64,000 nt of DNA from Pusillimonas sp. TS35 (lineage in GTDB: Bacteria > Pseudomonadota > Gammaproteobacteria > Burkholderiales > Burkholderiaceae_B). The translations under genes were made by a program, and so were the position numbers. Shown in pieces: positions 15,715 through 24,704 of the stretch. The notes under the pieces are model-generated. The model saw only the letters and a program-made list of their open reading frames with translations. It searched no databases and was not told the DNA's origin. Where the stretch lies: NCBI RefSeq assembly GCF_009857885.1, contig NZ_WWER01000006.1, positions 62,001-126,000 on the forward strand, in the 5' to 3' direction. Each line of letters begins with the position of its first letter. The first letter of the stretch is position 1.

Positions 15715-16692
15715 ATGAAAACGCTCAAGGTACTTAACGCTTTACTCTGTGGCATCGGCTTCGCCTATGCCTCGCAGGTATCCGCTGAAAAGTTCCCGTC
15801 CAAGGAAGTCCAAGTGGTCGTCAACTATGGTGCGGGTGGCGTTACTGATGTGGCAACGCGCTTGCTCGCGAAGGCGCTCGAGAAACAGATCGGTACGTCG
15901 GTCGTGGTGGTCAATAAGCCTGGGGGGCAAGCCACGCTGGGGCCGGCTTTTGTGGCCAGGCAAAAGCCTGACGGCTATACCCTGGGGGTAATTACATACT
16001 CGGCCATCGCTATTACGCCGCACCTTATCGACGTTCCCTACACTGCCAAGGATTTTGACTTCATTGGTGGGTTTGGCCGATATCGATATGGTTTTGCGGT
16101 GCAGGCCGACTCGCCATACCACTCGGTCAAGGACTTCGTGGAGGCAGCCAAACGCTCGGACAAACCGCTGTTCTTTGGTGTGCCGGGGGCGCCCAACAAC
16201 ATAGCGTTCTTCGAATTAGCCAGTGCTTCGGGTGCCAAGCTCGAACAGGTGCTCTACAAATCAGGCACGGAAAGTGTGAGCGCTGTCGCTGCCAAACAGG
16301 TCGACGCGACAATTCAAACCCCGTCGGAGATCAAACCGTTCGTTGAGTCCGGGAAGGTTAGGCTGCTTGCCTCGGTTAGCCCTGATCGATGGCACGACCG
16401 CCCCGATATGCCTACCATGGGCGAGGCGGGCTACAACATCAAGATTGAATCATGGCTGGGCCTCGCGCTGCCAGCGGGAACCCCCACCGCAATACGTGCA
16501 CGGCTTGAAGCGGCGCTGAAGGCGGCCGCCGAGGATGCGGACCTGGTTGCAAGCCTGAGCAATATGGGGATCGACCCTGTCTGGCTGTCAGGAAATAGCT
16601 ATGCGAAAAAACTGTCACAGGGCTACAAAGAAATGCGGCCTCTGCTGGAGCAAACTGGTCAGCCCTTGATTGCGGAAAAGACGGTGCGTTAA
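15715..16692 (+). CDS. Bug/TctC-family periplasmic receptor
   Basis: A 325-residue receptor with a Sec signal peptide ending near VSA-EKF. The usual PPGG loop is replaced by NYGAGGVTDVATR, but the rest (NKPGGQATLGPAFV, KPDGYTL, C-terminal LGLALPAGTPTA) is standard. GAGGAGACATAA precedes ATG 15715. It is 86 bp after the SDR, in the same direction, and so may belong to the Liv operon, which would then feed from two receptor types. It converges on a LysR gene. Confidence 0.9.
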   Translation: MKTLKVLNALLCGIGFAYASQVSAEKFPSKEVQVVVNYGAGGVTDVATRLLAKALEKQIGTSVVVVNKPGGQATLGPAFVARQKPDGYTLGVITYSAIAITPHLIDVPYTAKDFDFIGGFGRYRYGFAVQADSPYHSVKDFVEAAKRSDKPLFFGVPGAPNNIAFFELASASGAKLEQVLYKSGTESVSAVAAKQVDATIQTPSEIKPFVESGKVRLLASVSPDRWHDRPDMPTMGEAGYNIKIESWLGLALPAGTPTAIRARLEAALKAAAEDADLVASLSNMGIDPVWLSGNSYAKKLSQGYKEMRPLLEQTGQPLIAEKTVR

Positions 16693-16715
16693 AGGAAACC
16701 ACTAAGCTCATTCCG

Positions 16716-17630
16716 CTACGCCCCTAAGGCGCACTCATGCAGCAAGGCTTCCAGCGCATGCACGGCCGCGCGGGGTTCGCCTTGCTTGCGTACGCTGAAT
16801 AGCTCCACCATGCACAGCGGGCTGTCCTCTGCGAGGGGCCGGTACTGGATTTCTTTGCTGTACAGCACCTGCGCGGAAGCCGGCACGAGTGCCAGGCCCA
16901 CGCCGGCAAGCACCAGTGCGAGTACGGTGGGTATGGCGCTTTCGGTAACAATGGTGGGGTGAACCTGGTAGTGCGCGAACAGGCTGTGCGTGCGTTCGCG
17001 GAAATACATGGCGGTGTGGCCTTGATAGTCGATGAACGGTTGCCCATGCAGGTCATGCACTGATAATGTAGGTCGGCGTGCCAGGGGGTGCCTCGCAGGT
17101 AGCGCGACATAAAAGGGTTCGCGTTCGACCAGGTTGAAGATCATGCCTTCGATGCTGGCTGCCGCGGGCCTGCGCAGCAACGCGATATCAAGCCGTGAAT
17201 CGTGGATGTGTTCGATCAGGCTTTGTGAATGCCCTTCGTGCAGGATGACGTCCAGCCCGGGCTTGGCGGCATGTACGGCACCCAGCAGGCGGGGCAGCAG
17301 CCGGTAGGCGACGGAGCTGCTGAATCCCAACTCCACTTTCCCACTTTCGCCGGCGGCGACGCGCTGCAGCTGCCGTATTAGTTCAAGGCTGTCCGCATTG
17401 TGCCGCCTGGCCCATTGCTGAAGCAGTTCGCCCGCCGGCGTAAGCTGTACGGCACGGGTGCTCCGGGTAAAAAGCGCTACGCCGAGTTCAGCTTCGAAGC
17501 GCCGTATCATCTGGCTAAGCGGTGGTTGGCTTATGTTGAGCCGCTTGGCGGCATTGCCGAAATGCAGCTCTTCGGCCACGATCAGAAAAGCGTGCAACGC
17601 GCGAGAATGAAAAAACACGGCGGTCTCCAA
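16716..17630 (-). CDS. LysR-family regulator
   Basis: A 304-residue regulator. The winged helix near residues 10-65 contains AFLIVAEELHFGNAAKRLNI, then SQPPLSQMIRRFEAELG, the CatR/BenM-like QPPLS variant of the recognition helix. The effector domain follows (GFSSSVAYRLLPRLL). BenM-type members respond to aromatic or cis,cis-muconate-like acids. It is divergent from a Bug-amidase pair with an inverted repeat between them, so it probably activates that pair. Confidence 0.93.
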   Translation of the reverse strand: METAVFFHSRALHAFLIVAEELHFGNAAKRLNISQPPLSQMIRRFEAELGVALFTRSTRAVQLTPAGELLQQWARRHNADSLELIRQLQRVAAGESGKVELGFSSSVAYRLLPRLLGAVHAAKPGLDVILHEGHSQSLIEHIHDSRLDIALLRRPAAASIEGMIFNLVEREPFYVALPARHPLARRPTLSVHDLHGQPFIDYQGHTAMYFRERTHSLFAHYQVHPTIVTESAIPTVLALVLAGVGLALVPASAQVLYSKEIQYRPLAEDSPLCMVELFSVRKQGEPRAAVHALEALLHECALGA

Positions 17631-17645
17631 CTATTATTGTGTTCA

Positions 17646-17669
17646 AAATAGATATTAATACGTCTATTT
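17646..17669. promoter_or_regulatory. Candidate LysR operator AAATAGA-N10-TCTATTT
   Basis: A perfect seven-base inverted repeat (17646-17652 and 17663-17669) lies 16 bp upstream of the LysR start and about 110 bp upstream of the divergent Bug gene. Size, AT content and position fit a LysR recognition site. The same 7-N10-7 layout recurs at 52124 with another sequence. Confidence 0.65.
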
Positions 17670-17779
17670 AATAGTATTGGACGACAATATCGAACACCGT
17701 TACGCTGTCACAGAATCCATACCTTTGCCAATGCGCCGTTGCGAACGAATCGCATCATTGTTCCAAGGAGGCCTGCGCC

Positions 17780-18766
17780 ATGCATCGATGTTTTGCCCCT
17801 TTTCGGGCGCTGGGCGGTGCCTGCCTGCTTGCGGTGCTGCTGGCCGCGGCGGCCGTCGCGCAGGCGCAGGCCGCCTATCCGGCCCGCCCCATTACCTTGA
17901 TCGTACCTTTCGGCCCCGGCAGTACAACGGACACGCTGGCTCGGGTGGTTGCAGATGGCCTTGCGGCGCGCCTGGGTGGTACGGTGATCGTCCAGAACAG
18001 GCCCGGCGCGAGCGGCAATATTGGTGCTGCCGAGGCAGCTCGGGCAGACCCCGACGGCTACACACTGCTGGTGGGGCCCACCAGCACGAACGCGGTGAAT
18101 CCAAGCCTGTTCAAGAATCTGCGCTTTGAGCCGCTCAAGGATTTCCGGCCCATCACCAACATCGCAAAGTCGGCAAATGTGCTGGTCGTGCATCCTGATG
18201 TCAATGCGCAGGACGTGCGGGGGCTGATCAAGGTGGTGCGCCAGCGCGAGCTGTCGTATGCCTCGACAGGTAATGGGGGCAGCATGCATTTGTCGGGCGA
18301 ACTATTCAAAAGCATGGCCGGCGGCAAAATGCTGCATGTGCCCTATAAAGGCGGTGGTGATGCCTTGGCCGACTTGCTTCCCGGCCGCGTCCAGATGATG
18401 TTCTGTAATGTGCCGCTGTGCCTGCCGCATATCCGGTCAGGCAAGCTGCGTGCCCTGGCGGTGACCACGGCGAAGCGTTCAACGCTGCTGCCCGATGTGC
18501 CCACCATGGATGAGTCTGGTCTTACCGGTTACGACGTATCAGGCTGGTTTGGCCTATTCGCGCCGGCTGGCACCGATGATGTGGTGATCGAGCGCTTGAA
18601 CAACGCGGTGCAGGAGATCCTGAGGGCACCGGCAACCCGGGAAAAGCTGCTGACGCTTGGTGCCGAGCCGGATGGCGGTTCCAGCCAGGCGTTCGATGCG
18701 TTTGTACGACGCGAACACAACAAATGGGCGGCATTGATCAAGCAGGCGGGGATTTCACTGGAATGA
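17780..18766 (+). CDS. Bug/TctC-family periplasmic receptor
   Basis: A 328-residue receptor with a long alanine-rich Sec signal (cleavage near AQA-AYPA). The loop VPFGPGSTTDTLAR, NRPGASGNIGAAE, PDGYTLL, VPYKGGGDALADLLPG and the FAPAGT segment are all family hallmarks. AAGGAGG precedes the start. Its stop overlaps the start of the amidase (ATGA), so the receptor and an amide hydrolase are made together, suggesting import of an amide-bearing ligand. Confidence 0.93.
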   Translation: MHRCFAPFRALGGACLLAVLLAAAAVAQAQAAYPARPITLIVPFGPGSTTDTLARVVADGLAARLGGTVIVQNRPGASGNIGAAEAARADPDGYTLLVGPTSTNAVNPSLFKNLRFEPLKDFRPITNIAKSANVLVVHPDVNAQDVRGLIKVVRQRELSYASTGNGGSMHLSGELFKSMAGGKMLHVPYKGGGDALADLLPGRVQMMFCNVPLCLPHIRSGKLRALAVTTAKRSTLLPDVPTMDESGLTGYDVSGWFGLFAPAGTDDVVIERLNNAVQEILRAPATREKLLTLGAEPDGGSSQAFDAFVRREHNKWAALIKQAGISLE

Positions 18767-20043
18767 CGACATACCTGGAATTGAATGAGCTGGGGGCGCT
18801 GGAGACGGCGCTCGCGATCAAAAACGGTGAAACGACGGCGACAGCGGTTGCGCAGTCGCGCCTTGATCTCATCGAGGCATGCAACGACGAGGTCAAGGCC
18901 TTTGTCGCGATCGATCCGTCCAAGGTGCTGGCGGAAGCCGCACGCGTTGATGCGGGGTCGTGCCCCGACGGCCTGTTGGCTGGCGTACCATTTGCAGTCA
19001 AGGATGTCATCGATACCAGCGATTATCCGACCGCCTACGGCTCGCCTATCTACACCGGGCATCAACCACGTTTGGACGCGGCATGCGTCAGGCTGGCGCG
19101 GAGGCAGGGGGCGGTGGTCATGGGCAAGGTGGCAACCGGCGAGTTTGCGACACAGACGCCCAGCCTTGCGCGCAATCCCTTGCGCACTACACATACGCCC
19201 GGCGGATCCTCCAGCGGGTCGGCCGCTGCTGTGGCGGCTGGCATGGTGCCGGTGGCGTTTGGCACCCAGACTACCGGATCGATCGTGCGGCCCGCCGTTT
19301 ATTGCGGTGTGGTGGGTTACAAGCCCAGCTTCGGTATGATCGGCGCCGCAGGCATGAAGACGCTGAGCCATACACAGGATACGATTGGCGTCATCGCGCG
19401 CGATGTGGCCGATGTAGCATTCTTTACGCTCGGCCTGCACGGTACGCGTCCTATCATGCAAGGTGTGTCCAGGCCGCGGATCGCGCTGTGCCGCTCGCGC
19501 CAATGGGATTACATTTCTTCCGACACATATAACGCGATCGAAAAACTGGCTACGCGCATCGAGATGGCGGGCGGGCGCGTGGAGCAGCTCCGTTTGCCTG
19601 AAGAGCTGGAGCTGCTTGCCGAGAGCCAGCCGCGCTTGTTTATGTTCGAGGCACGCCAGAATCTGGCTTACGAGTACGAGACATGTCGCGAGCATTTGAG
19701 CCCGCGCCTGCGAAGCCGGCTGGAGGCAGCCGACACTGTCTGCATGGAAGAATATATGTCGCTGCGACAGCAGATAGAGCGGGGACGGCAGCAGTTCGCG
19801 CACCTGACGCGCGGCGTCGATGCGATCCTGTACCCCGCCGCGGCCGGCGAGGCCGAGGCGGGCCACAATGAAGCCGGCGATCCCCGTTTTGGCGCGTTGT
19901 GGACCATGCTGCATGTACCCACCGTGTCGTTCCCCTGCGGCACCGGGCCTACCGGCCTTCCGCTGGGGGTGCAACTTGTTGGCGGGTTTGGGGAAGATGC
20001 CTATCTGCTGGCTGTTGCCAATACGGTGTCGGGGTTGGTCTAG
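18763..20043 (+). CDS. Amidase-signature family hydrolase
   Basis: A 426-residue amidase. The Ser-cisSer-Lys triad is readable: K80 in GVPFAVKD, S149 in GGSSSGSAAAVA and S173 in GTQTTGSIVRPA, with the 24-residue spacing between the two serines that GatA shows. It should hydrolyse a carboxamide to acid and ammonia or amine. Related to GatA and AtzE-type amidases, but no GatB or GatC is near, so it is catabolic. It overlaps the Bug receptor by four bases. I chose ATG 18763 over the upstream frame extension, which lies inside the receptor gene. Confidence 0.93.
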   Translation: MTTYLELNELGALETALAIKNGETTATAVAQSRLDLIEACNDEVKAFVAIDPSKVLAEAARVDAGSCPDGLLAGVPFAVKDVIDTSDYPTAYGSPIYTGHQPRLDAACVRLARRQGAVVMGKVATGEFATQTPSLARNPLRTTHTPGGSSSGSAAAVAAGMVPVAFGTQTTGSIVRPAVYCGVVGYKPSFGMIGAAGMKTLSHTQDTIGVIARDVADVAFFTLGLHGTRPIMQGVSRPRIALCRSRQWDYISSDTYNAIEKLATRIEMAGGRVEQLRLPEELELLAESQPRLFMFEARQNLAYEYETCREHLSPRLRSRLEAADTVCMEEYMSLRQQIERGRQQFAHLTRGVDAILYPAAAGEAEAGHNEAGDPRFGALWTMLHVPTVSFPCGTGPTGLPLGVQLVGGFGEDAYLLAVANTVSGLV

Positions 20044-20087
20044 CGCCGTTGTGGCCGTCGTGTGGCCAGGCCAAGGCGGCCGCCGCG

Positions 20088-21011
20088 CTACACCACCCGT
20101 ACGAGGTCCGAGCTGAACTGCGCCATTAATCGGCCCGCTGACTCCGATGCGAGATATGCAACCGCTTCGGTATTAGGGTTGCGCGAGGATTGCAGCCACA
20201 CGGCGGCGTAGTCTGTCGGTGGAAATATGGGGCTGGTTTTGAGCATGACCAAGCTGCCAGCGGCAAGCTCTGACTGCACGAGTGCTGCAGGCAACACGGC
20301 GGCGCCGATTCCTCTGATGGCCATATGAATCGACGTGCCCAACGAATTGGACGTCATCAGTTGGCGGATATCGTGCATGTGCGCGCCAAAGAAGGCGTTC
20401 GTACGTGAGGCGTTAAGGGTGCCGGCGGCGTAGGTAATGATGGGCAGCATGCTCAGATCGGCCGCCGTATAGGTGTAGTTCGAGCTCGAAACCAGCGAGG
20501 GCGATGCGACCCACACCATATCCAGGCTACACAGCGGCTGGATCTTCAGATGATCCTTTACATTGAAATGGTTGGCCATCAGGCAGATATCGATACTGCC
20601 GTCGGCCAACATGGCCAGCTTGTCGTTGGTGTCGCCCGTGAAGACTTCGAGGCGGACGTCAGGGTGTTGTTCACGTAGCTGCTGGATGATGTCGGGCAGC
20701 AGCAGATGGGCCATGCTGGATGCCAACCCCATGCGCACCAGGCCATCGAGGTTCTTGGCGGGGCGATGGCGACTCATTAAGGTTTCATACCGGCGCACGA
20801 CCTCTTGGGCGTCGGCGACGAACGCCTCTCCCTTTGGCGTCAACGTCACTTCGCGCCCTTGTCTTTCAAATATCCGAAACCCCAACTCCTGCTCGATCTG
20901 CTGGATACGGCTGGATATTGCCGGCTGGGTCAGGTGCAGGCGCTCTCCCGTGAGGCGGAAGTTTCTGTAGTGCGCGAGCCAGACGGCTGTCTCGAGGAAG
21001 CGAATATTCAT
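20088..21011 (-). CDS. LysR-family regulator
   Basis: A 307-residue regulator with the N-terminal helix-turn-helix (FRLTGERLHLTQPAISSRIQ, then QIEQELG) and a substrate-binding-like effector domain. It converges on the amidase gene and is divergent from the Bug/aldolase/nitrilase/RraA operon, across 157 bp. It most likely controls that operon. I saw only a weak ATAG-N10-CTAT candidate site in the gap (about 21090-21110). Confidence 0.93.
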   Translation of the reverse strand: MNIRFLETAVWLAHYRNFRLTGERLHLTQPAISSRIQQIEQELGFRIFERQGREVTLTPKGEAFVADAQEVVRRYETLMSRHRPAKNLDGLVRMGLASSMAHLLLPDIIQQLREQHPDVRLEVFTGDTNDKLAMLADGSIDICLMANHFNVKDHLKIQPLCSLDMVWVASPSLVSSSNYTYTAADLSMLPIITYAAGTLNASRTNAFFGAHMHDIRQLMTSNSLGTSIHMAIRGIGAAVLPAALVQSELAAGSLVMLKTSPIFPPTDYAAVWLQSSRNPNTEAVAYLASESAGRLMAQFSSDLVRVV

Positions 21012-21168
21012 GGCTGGGGCCGGGATGGCGTGGCGATTTATGACTCAATAAAAATAACTGTTTGGACGCCGCCGCCGCCGGTCTATAGGATGTGGCTTCT
21101 ATTCAGAAAAACGTTGACGAGCCCATGACAAGACGCGGCGCTCGGGTTTATTTTCCAAAGGGGCAAAC

Positions 21169-22146
21169 ATGAATTCTTTCGGCCGATACCTTGGGCGGCA
21201 ATTGGCCTGCCTGATAGCAGCAGTGGCGGCATTTTCAGCCCACGCCCAGGACAAACATTTCCCGGACAAGCCATTGACTATCGTGGCGCCCTACGCCGTC
21301 GGCGGAACGGCCGACGCACTGGCGCGAATTGTAGCCGATGTACTGCGTAAAGAGGCCGGGCAGCCAGTGGTGGTGGAAGTAAAGCCCGGTGGGGGCGGAT
21401 CGATAGGCGGAAAGCAGGTGGTGCGCGCCCAGCCCGACGGCTACACACTGCTGCTGAACTCCAGCGGAGTGAATTCGGTTGCGCCCGCTGTTTATAAGGA
21501 CTTCAAGCCGAACGAGACCCTGGCGCATGTAACGGTGCTGGTGGATGTCCCGTTCGTCATGGTGGTCAATAACAACTTCCCGGCCAAGAACCTGTCCGAG
21601 TTTATCGAGTATGCGAAGAAGAATCCGGGCGTGGTGCGTGTTGGCAATGCCAGCCATGGCAGCCATGGCCACCTTACCCAGGTGCTCTTCGACAAGGCGG
21701 CGAGTATTCAGTTGGCTTCCGTGCCCTACAAGGGCAGCTCTCAAGCTATCACCGATCTGTTGGGCGAGCACGTTGACGCAGTGATCACAAACGTCGAGGC
21801 GTTGAAGCAGCTTATCGATTCGAATCGTATTCGTCCGCTGTTCATTACAAGCAAGGTTCGTTCGCCCGCACTGCCGCAGGTTCCAACCGCCACAGAGTTG
21901 GGGTTGCCGTTTGAGTCGGTGGCCTGGTTCGGCGTGTCGGCGCCCAAGGATACGCCGCCTCAGATCGTCAATGCCCTGTACGGCATGCTGACCAAAGGTT
22001 TTGAAGACAAGGTCGTGCGCGACCGGCTGATCCAAGCGGGCATGACACCGGTTTTTTCCACGCCCGAGGATACGACGGCGCGCCTGCTGGCCGAAGGCAA
22101 GGTGCTGACTGCGGTTGCCGAGTCGCTGGACAAGTCTCAGAAATAG
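21169..22146 (+). CDS. Bug/TctC-family periplasmic receptor
   Basis: A 325-residue receptor. A signal peptide ends near AHA-QDK. Family features are VAPYAVGGTADALARI, VEVKPGGGGSIGG, PDGYTLLLN, VPYKGSSQAITDLLG and SAPKDTPPQI. AAAGGGG precedes ATG 21169. First gene of a four-gene operon ending at the terminator at 24486; it should supply the substrate of the aldolase, C-N hydrolase and RraA-like protein behind it. Confidence 0.93.
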   Translation: MNSFGRYLGRQLACLIAAVAAFSAHAQDKHFPDKPLTIVAPYAVGGTADALARIVADVLRKEAGQPVVVEVKPGGGGSIGGKQVVRAQPDGYTLLLNSSGVNSVAPAVYKDFKPNETLAHVTVLVDVPFVMVVNNNFPAKNLSEFIEYAKKNPGVVRVGNASHGSHGHLTQVLFDKAASIQLASVPYKGSSQAITDLLGEHVDAVITNVEALKQLIDSNRIRPLFITSKVRSPALPQVPTATELGLPFESVAWFGVSAPKDTPPQIVNALYGMLTKGFEDKVVRDRLIQAGMTPVFSTPEDTTARLLAEGKVLTAVAESLDKSQK

Positions 22147-22169
22147 TCTTACCAATCTGGAGAAGCAAC

Positions 22170-22901
22170 ATGCTGCCTTATTCGCTCTGGTTGTCGGAGC
22201 CGCACTTTGTCTATGTCGAGATCGCTCATACGTGCGGCGTCCGCAACCTGGTGATCGATATCGAACACGGGATATTTCCCTTGGATGCACTGGATCGCTT
22301 CCTCGCATTCACCAAATCCAAAGGGATGCGTGTTCTGGCAAAAGTGGCGGGCCCGCAGCCCGAGGCCATTCAGCAGGCGCTGGACTGTGGCGCCGACGGG
22401 GTGATCATTCCTCATATTCTTGACGCTGCGCACGCCGCCGAGATATGTGCGGTCGCAAAGTTTCCGCCACGTGGGGTGCGCAGCTATTTCGGCGGACGTC
22501 CCGTGAACTACCGCCGCCCCGATAGCTCGTTCTATGAGAATGAAGATCGCCGCATCCGCTGTTATCCGCTGATCGAAACCCCCACCAGCCTGGAAGACAT
22601 TGAAGCGATTGCCGCCCTGGACGTGGTGGATGGCCTGTTTCCGGGGCCCAGCGATCTATGCCTGTCCAGCGGCCGCGGCAGCTACCGCTTCGACGAGGTT
22701 GACCAGGCCGCCATTATCCGCTGTGCCAATGCGGCACGCCAGAACGGGAAAACATGGATCATGCCCGGCTGGACACCTCAAGAGCGCGCCTTGGCCGTCG
22801 CCCACGGAGCGGAGGAGGTGGTTGTGTCTACCCAGTTCATGCTGATCAGAACTGGCATCGAGAACCTGCAACGGACATTGCAGGCGGAAGGAATTGCCTG
22901 A
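22170..22901 (+). CDS. HpcH/HpaI-family class II aldolase
   Basis: A 243-residue TIM-barrel aldolase, expected to split a 4-hydroxy-2-oxo acid into pyruvate (or an analogue) and an aldehyde using a divalent metal. Hallmarks are LVIDIEHG near residues 27-34, ADGVIIPHI, CYPLIETPTSLEDIE with the metal-binding Glu, and VDGLFPGPSDL with the second metal ligand. GGAG lies upstream of ATG 22170. The family member could also act on a malyl-type substrate, since HpaI and CitE types are related. Confidence 0.9.
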   Translation: MLPYSLWLSEPHFVYVEIAHTCGVRNLVIDIEHGIFPLDALDRFLAFTKSKGMRVLAKVAGPQPEAIQQALDCGADGVIIPHILDAAHAAEICAVAKFPPRGVRSYFGGRPVNYRRPDSSFYENEDRRIRCYPLIETPTSLEDIEAIAALDVVDGLFPGPSDLCLSSGRGSYRFDEVDQAAIIRCANAARQNGKTWIMPGWTPQERALAVAHGAEEVVVSTQFMLIRTGIENLQRTLQAEGIA

Positions 22902-22935
22902 GTACGGCGATCGCCTCCCAGGAACAAGGAATGCC

Positions 22936-23775
22936 ATGAAAGACGAATTGAAAGTTACCCTGATTCAGACCAACTCCGGCGCTGATCGCGCTGCAAATCT
23001 GGATCAGGCTGCCCGTTTGATGGAAGCGGCTGTGCAAGCCGATCATCCGGATCTCATCATCCTTCCCGAATACTTCGATTTCTATGCCGGCGAGAAAGAA
23101 GGGAAGTTGACGCTGGCGGAAGATGCGCCGGGCGGATCGGCCTATACGCGGATGCGCGATTTCGCCATTCGGCACAAAGTGTGGGTTCATGCCGGTTCGC
23201 TGGTGGAGCGGATTCCCGGCGACGCGCGGGTGTACAACACGACCGTGGTGTTTGACCGCGAGGGTCGCGAGGTTGCCCGCTACCGCAAAATCAACATGTT
23301 CGATATCGTGGCGCCGGACGGTACGCAGTATCGTGAGTCCGCAACTGTGAAGCCCGGTACGGAGATCATGACTTACGACCTCGAGGGGTTTCGCATTGGC
23401 GGGGCAATCTGTTTCGATTTGCGCTTTTACGCCATCTTCGAAGAGATGATGCGGCGCAATGTAGACATTATCGCGCTCCCCGCAGCATTCACGTTGCAAA
23501 CCGGCAAGGATCACTGGGAGGTGCTTTGCAGGGCGCGGGCGATTGAAACGCAAACATATTTTCTCGCGCCTGGCCAGACCGGCACCCATCTGATCAACGG
23601 CGAACGCCGCATGACGTACGGCCACTCGCTGGTTTGCGATCCTTGGGGGCATGTGGTGGCCAAGGCATCCGATGGCGTGGGGTTTGTGTCCGCCCGGCTC
23701 GAGCGCGCCCAGATTGCCCGGGCCAGATCGCTGATCCCCATGCACGCAATTCAGGAGGCGTCATGTACACGCTGA
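22936..23775 (+). CDS. Carbon-nitrogen hydrolase (nitrilase superfamily amidase)
   Basis: A 279-residue cytosolic hydrolase with the full Glu-Lys-Cys triad: E45 (LPEYFDF), K118 (YRKINMFD) and C159 (GGAICFDLRF). The CFDLRF context is that of the omega-amidase/Nit1 branch, which deamidates 2-oxo amides, but N-carbamoyl hydrolases are close. AAGGA lies before ATG 22936. It overlaps the RraA-like gene by 13 bases, and with the aldolase upstream suggests amide cleavage before or after C-C cleavage of one substrate. Confidence 0.92.
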   Translation: MKDELKVTLIQTNSGADRAANLDQAARLMEAAVQADHPDLIILPEYFDFYAGEKEGKLTLAEDAPGGSAYTRMRDFAIRHKVWVHAGSLVERIPGDARVYNTTVVFDREGREVARYRKINMFDIVAPDGTQYRESATVKPGTEIMTYDLEGFRIGGAICFDLRFYAIFEEMMRRNVDIIALPAAFTLQTGKDHWEVLCRARAIETQTYFLAPGQTGTHLINGERRMTYGHSLVCDPWGHVVAKASDGVGFVSARLERAQIARARSLIPMHAIQEASCTR

Positions 23776-24434
23776 GGGAGATGCCGCCGCCGCTTCCCGC
23801 CGAACTGGCCGAGCTGCTGTCGCGGGTCGAAACCGCGACGGTGGGCCATTGGCATCTGTACGGTTTCATGGATCCGGGGGTGCAGCCTATGCTTCCCCGA
23901 AAACGCGTCGTTGGCACTGCCGTGACGGTCGCGATCCCGGGTGCCGATTCCACCCTTCTGCATCACGCCACAGGGCTGTTGCGCCCCGGCGATATCGTCG
24001 TGGTCGACCGTATGGGTGATCAGCGGCATGCCTGTTGGGGCGGTGGTGTCACCATTGCGGCCAAGGCCGCCGGTGCGCTCGCCGGCGTGGTAGACGGGCC
24101 TTGCACCGATCTACCCGAAATCCAGGAGTCGGATTTCCCGGTATGGTCGCGCGGTATCTCGCCCATTACAACGCGTCTCTACAATCTTGGCGGCGGTTTG
24201 AATATTCCGGTTTCCTGCGGTGGCGTACCGGTGTTGCCCGGCGATGTCGTGCTGGCCGATGAGAGCGGCGTGCTGGTGTTGCGCCGCGACGAAGCCGAGG
24301 CAATCGCCCGCGAAGCGCTGCGGCGCCAGGCAAACGGCGCCGAACGTGAAGCTGCCGTGCGGGCCGGCGCGAAACTCGGTGAGCTCAGCGGCGCCAGCGC
24401 AAAGATACGCTCGGCGATGTCCGCCGGGAGGTGA
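23763..24434 (+). CDS. RraA-like/HMG aldolase-family protein with altered active site
   Basis: A 223-residue protein of the RraA/4-hydroxy-4-methyl-2-oxoglutarate aldolase family (PF03737), often misnamed demethylmenaquinone methyltransferase. The GGGVTIAAKAAGALAGVVDG core and the later LPGDVVLADESGVLVL strand are present. The usual Arg-Asp pair after VVDG is here PCTD, so Asp116 (metal site) is kept but the substrate-binding Arg is Thr115. The reaction may therefore differ from HMG aldolase. The start lies inside the preceding hydrolase gene, so the two are translationally coupled. Confidence 0.85.
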   Translation: MYTLREMPPPLPAELAELLSRVETATVGHWHLYGFMDPGVQPMLPRKRVVGTAVTVAIPGADSTLLHHATGLLRPGDIVVVDRMGDQRHACWGGGVTIAAKAAGALAGVVDGPCTDLPEIQESDFPVWSRGISPITTRLYNLGGGLNIPVSCGGVPVLPGDVVLADESGVLVLRRDEAEAIAREALRRQANGAEREAAVRAGAKLGELSGASAKIRSAMSAGR

Positions 24435-24485
24435 CGAACGCCCTCATACAAAGACGACATTCAGAACGAAAAGGCTCGCCAATTA

Positions 24486-24529
24486 CGCATGCCGCTCCCG
24501 ATTGAAGTACGGGCGCGGCATGCGTTTTT
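24486..24529 (+). terminator. Strong Rho-independent terminator
   Basis: CGCATGCCGC (24486-24495) pairs perfectly with GCGGCATGCG (24515-24524). Four more pairs lie inside after one mismatch, and five Ts follow (24525-24529). It ends the Bug/aldolase/hydrolase/RraA operon and separates it from the thiol dioxygenase group. Confidence 0.92.
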
Positions 24530-24704
24530 GAGCCGTCGTCAGGGCAACAAATAGATTGGTTTACGCTGCAAAGAAAAATAATCCTGCTGGAACTTTATAT
24601 GTGGAAAATAATTTCGCCTGCGCTGTGTTGGTGATCAATATTGGTAATTAATTTTCCTTCGCCTCTTGCTATTCTGTTTTCATCGATTAAGAACGGAGAA
24701 AAAA
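24530..24704 (+). promoter_or_regulatory. AT-rich leader of the thiol dioxygenase gene
   Basis: This stretch after the terminator is distinctly AT-rich compared with its surroundings and must hold the promoter of the next transcript. GGAAAAT (24603-24609) and ATTTTCC (24651-24657) form an inverted repeat, and CAATATTG (24636-24643) is a palindrome between them. No regulator gene is adjacent. Exact promoter elements are not clear. Confidence 0.35.

Noticed and set aside
17646-17669. Rho-independent terminator of the LysR gene
   Set aside because: It lies upstream of both divergent genes and the long spacer and lack of a GC stem fit an operator.
18529-19974. Long minus-strand open frame of 481 codons over the amidase gene
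   Set aside because: It is antisense to a clear amidase with triad residues; its Arg/His-rich composition is that of a shadow frame.
21235-22308. Minus-strand open frame over the Bug gene at 21169
   Set aside because: Shadow of a clearly assigned receptor; no family features.
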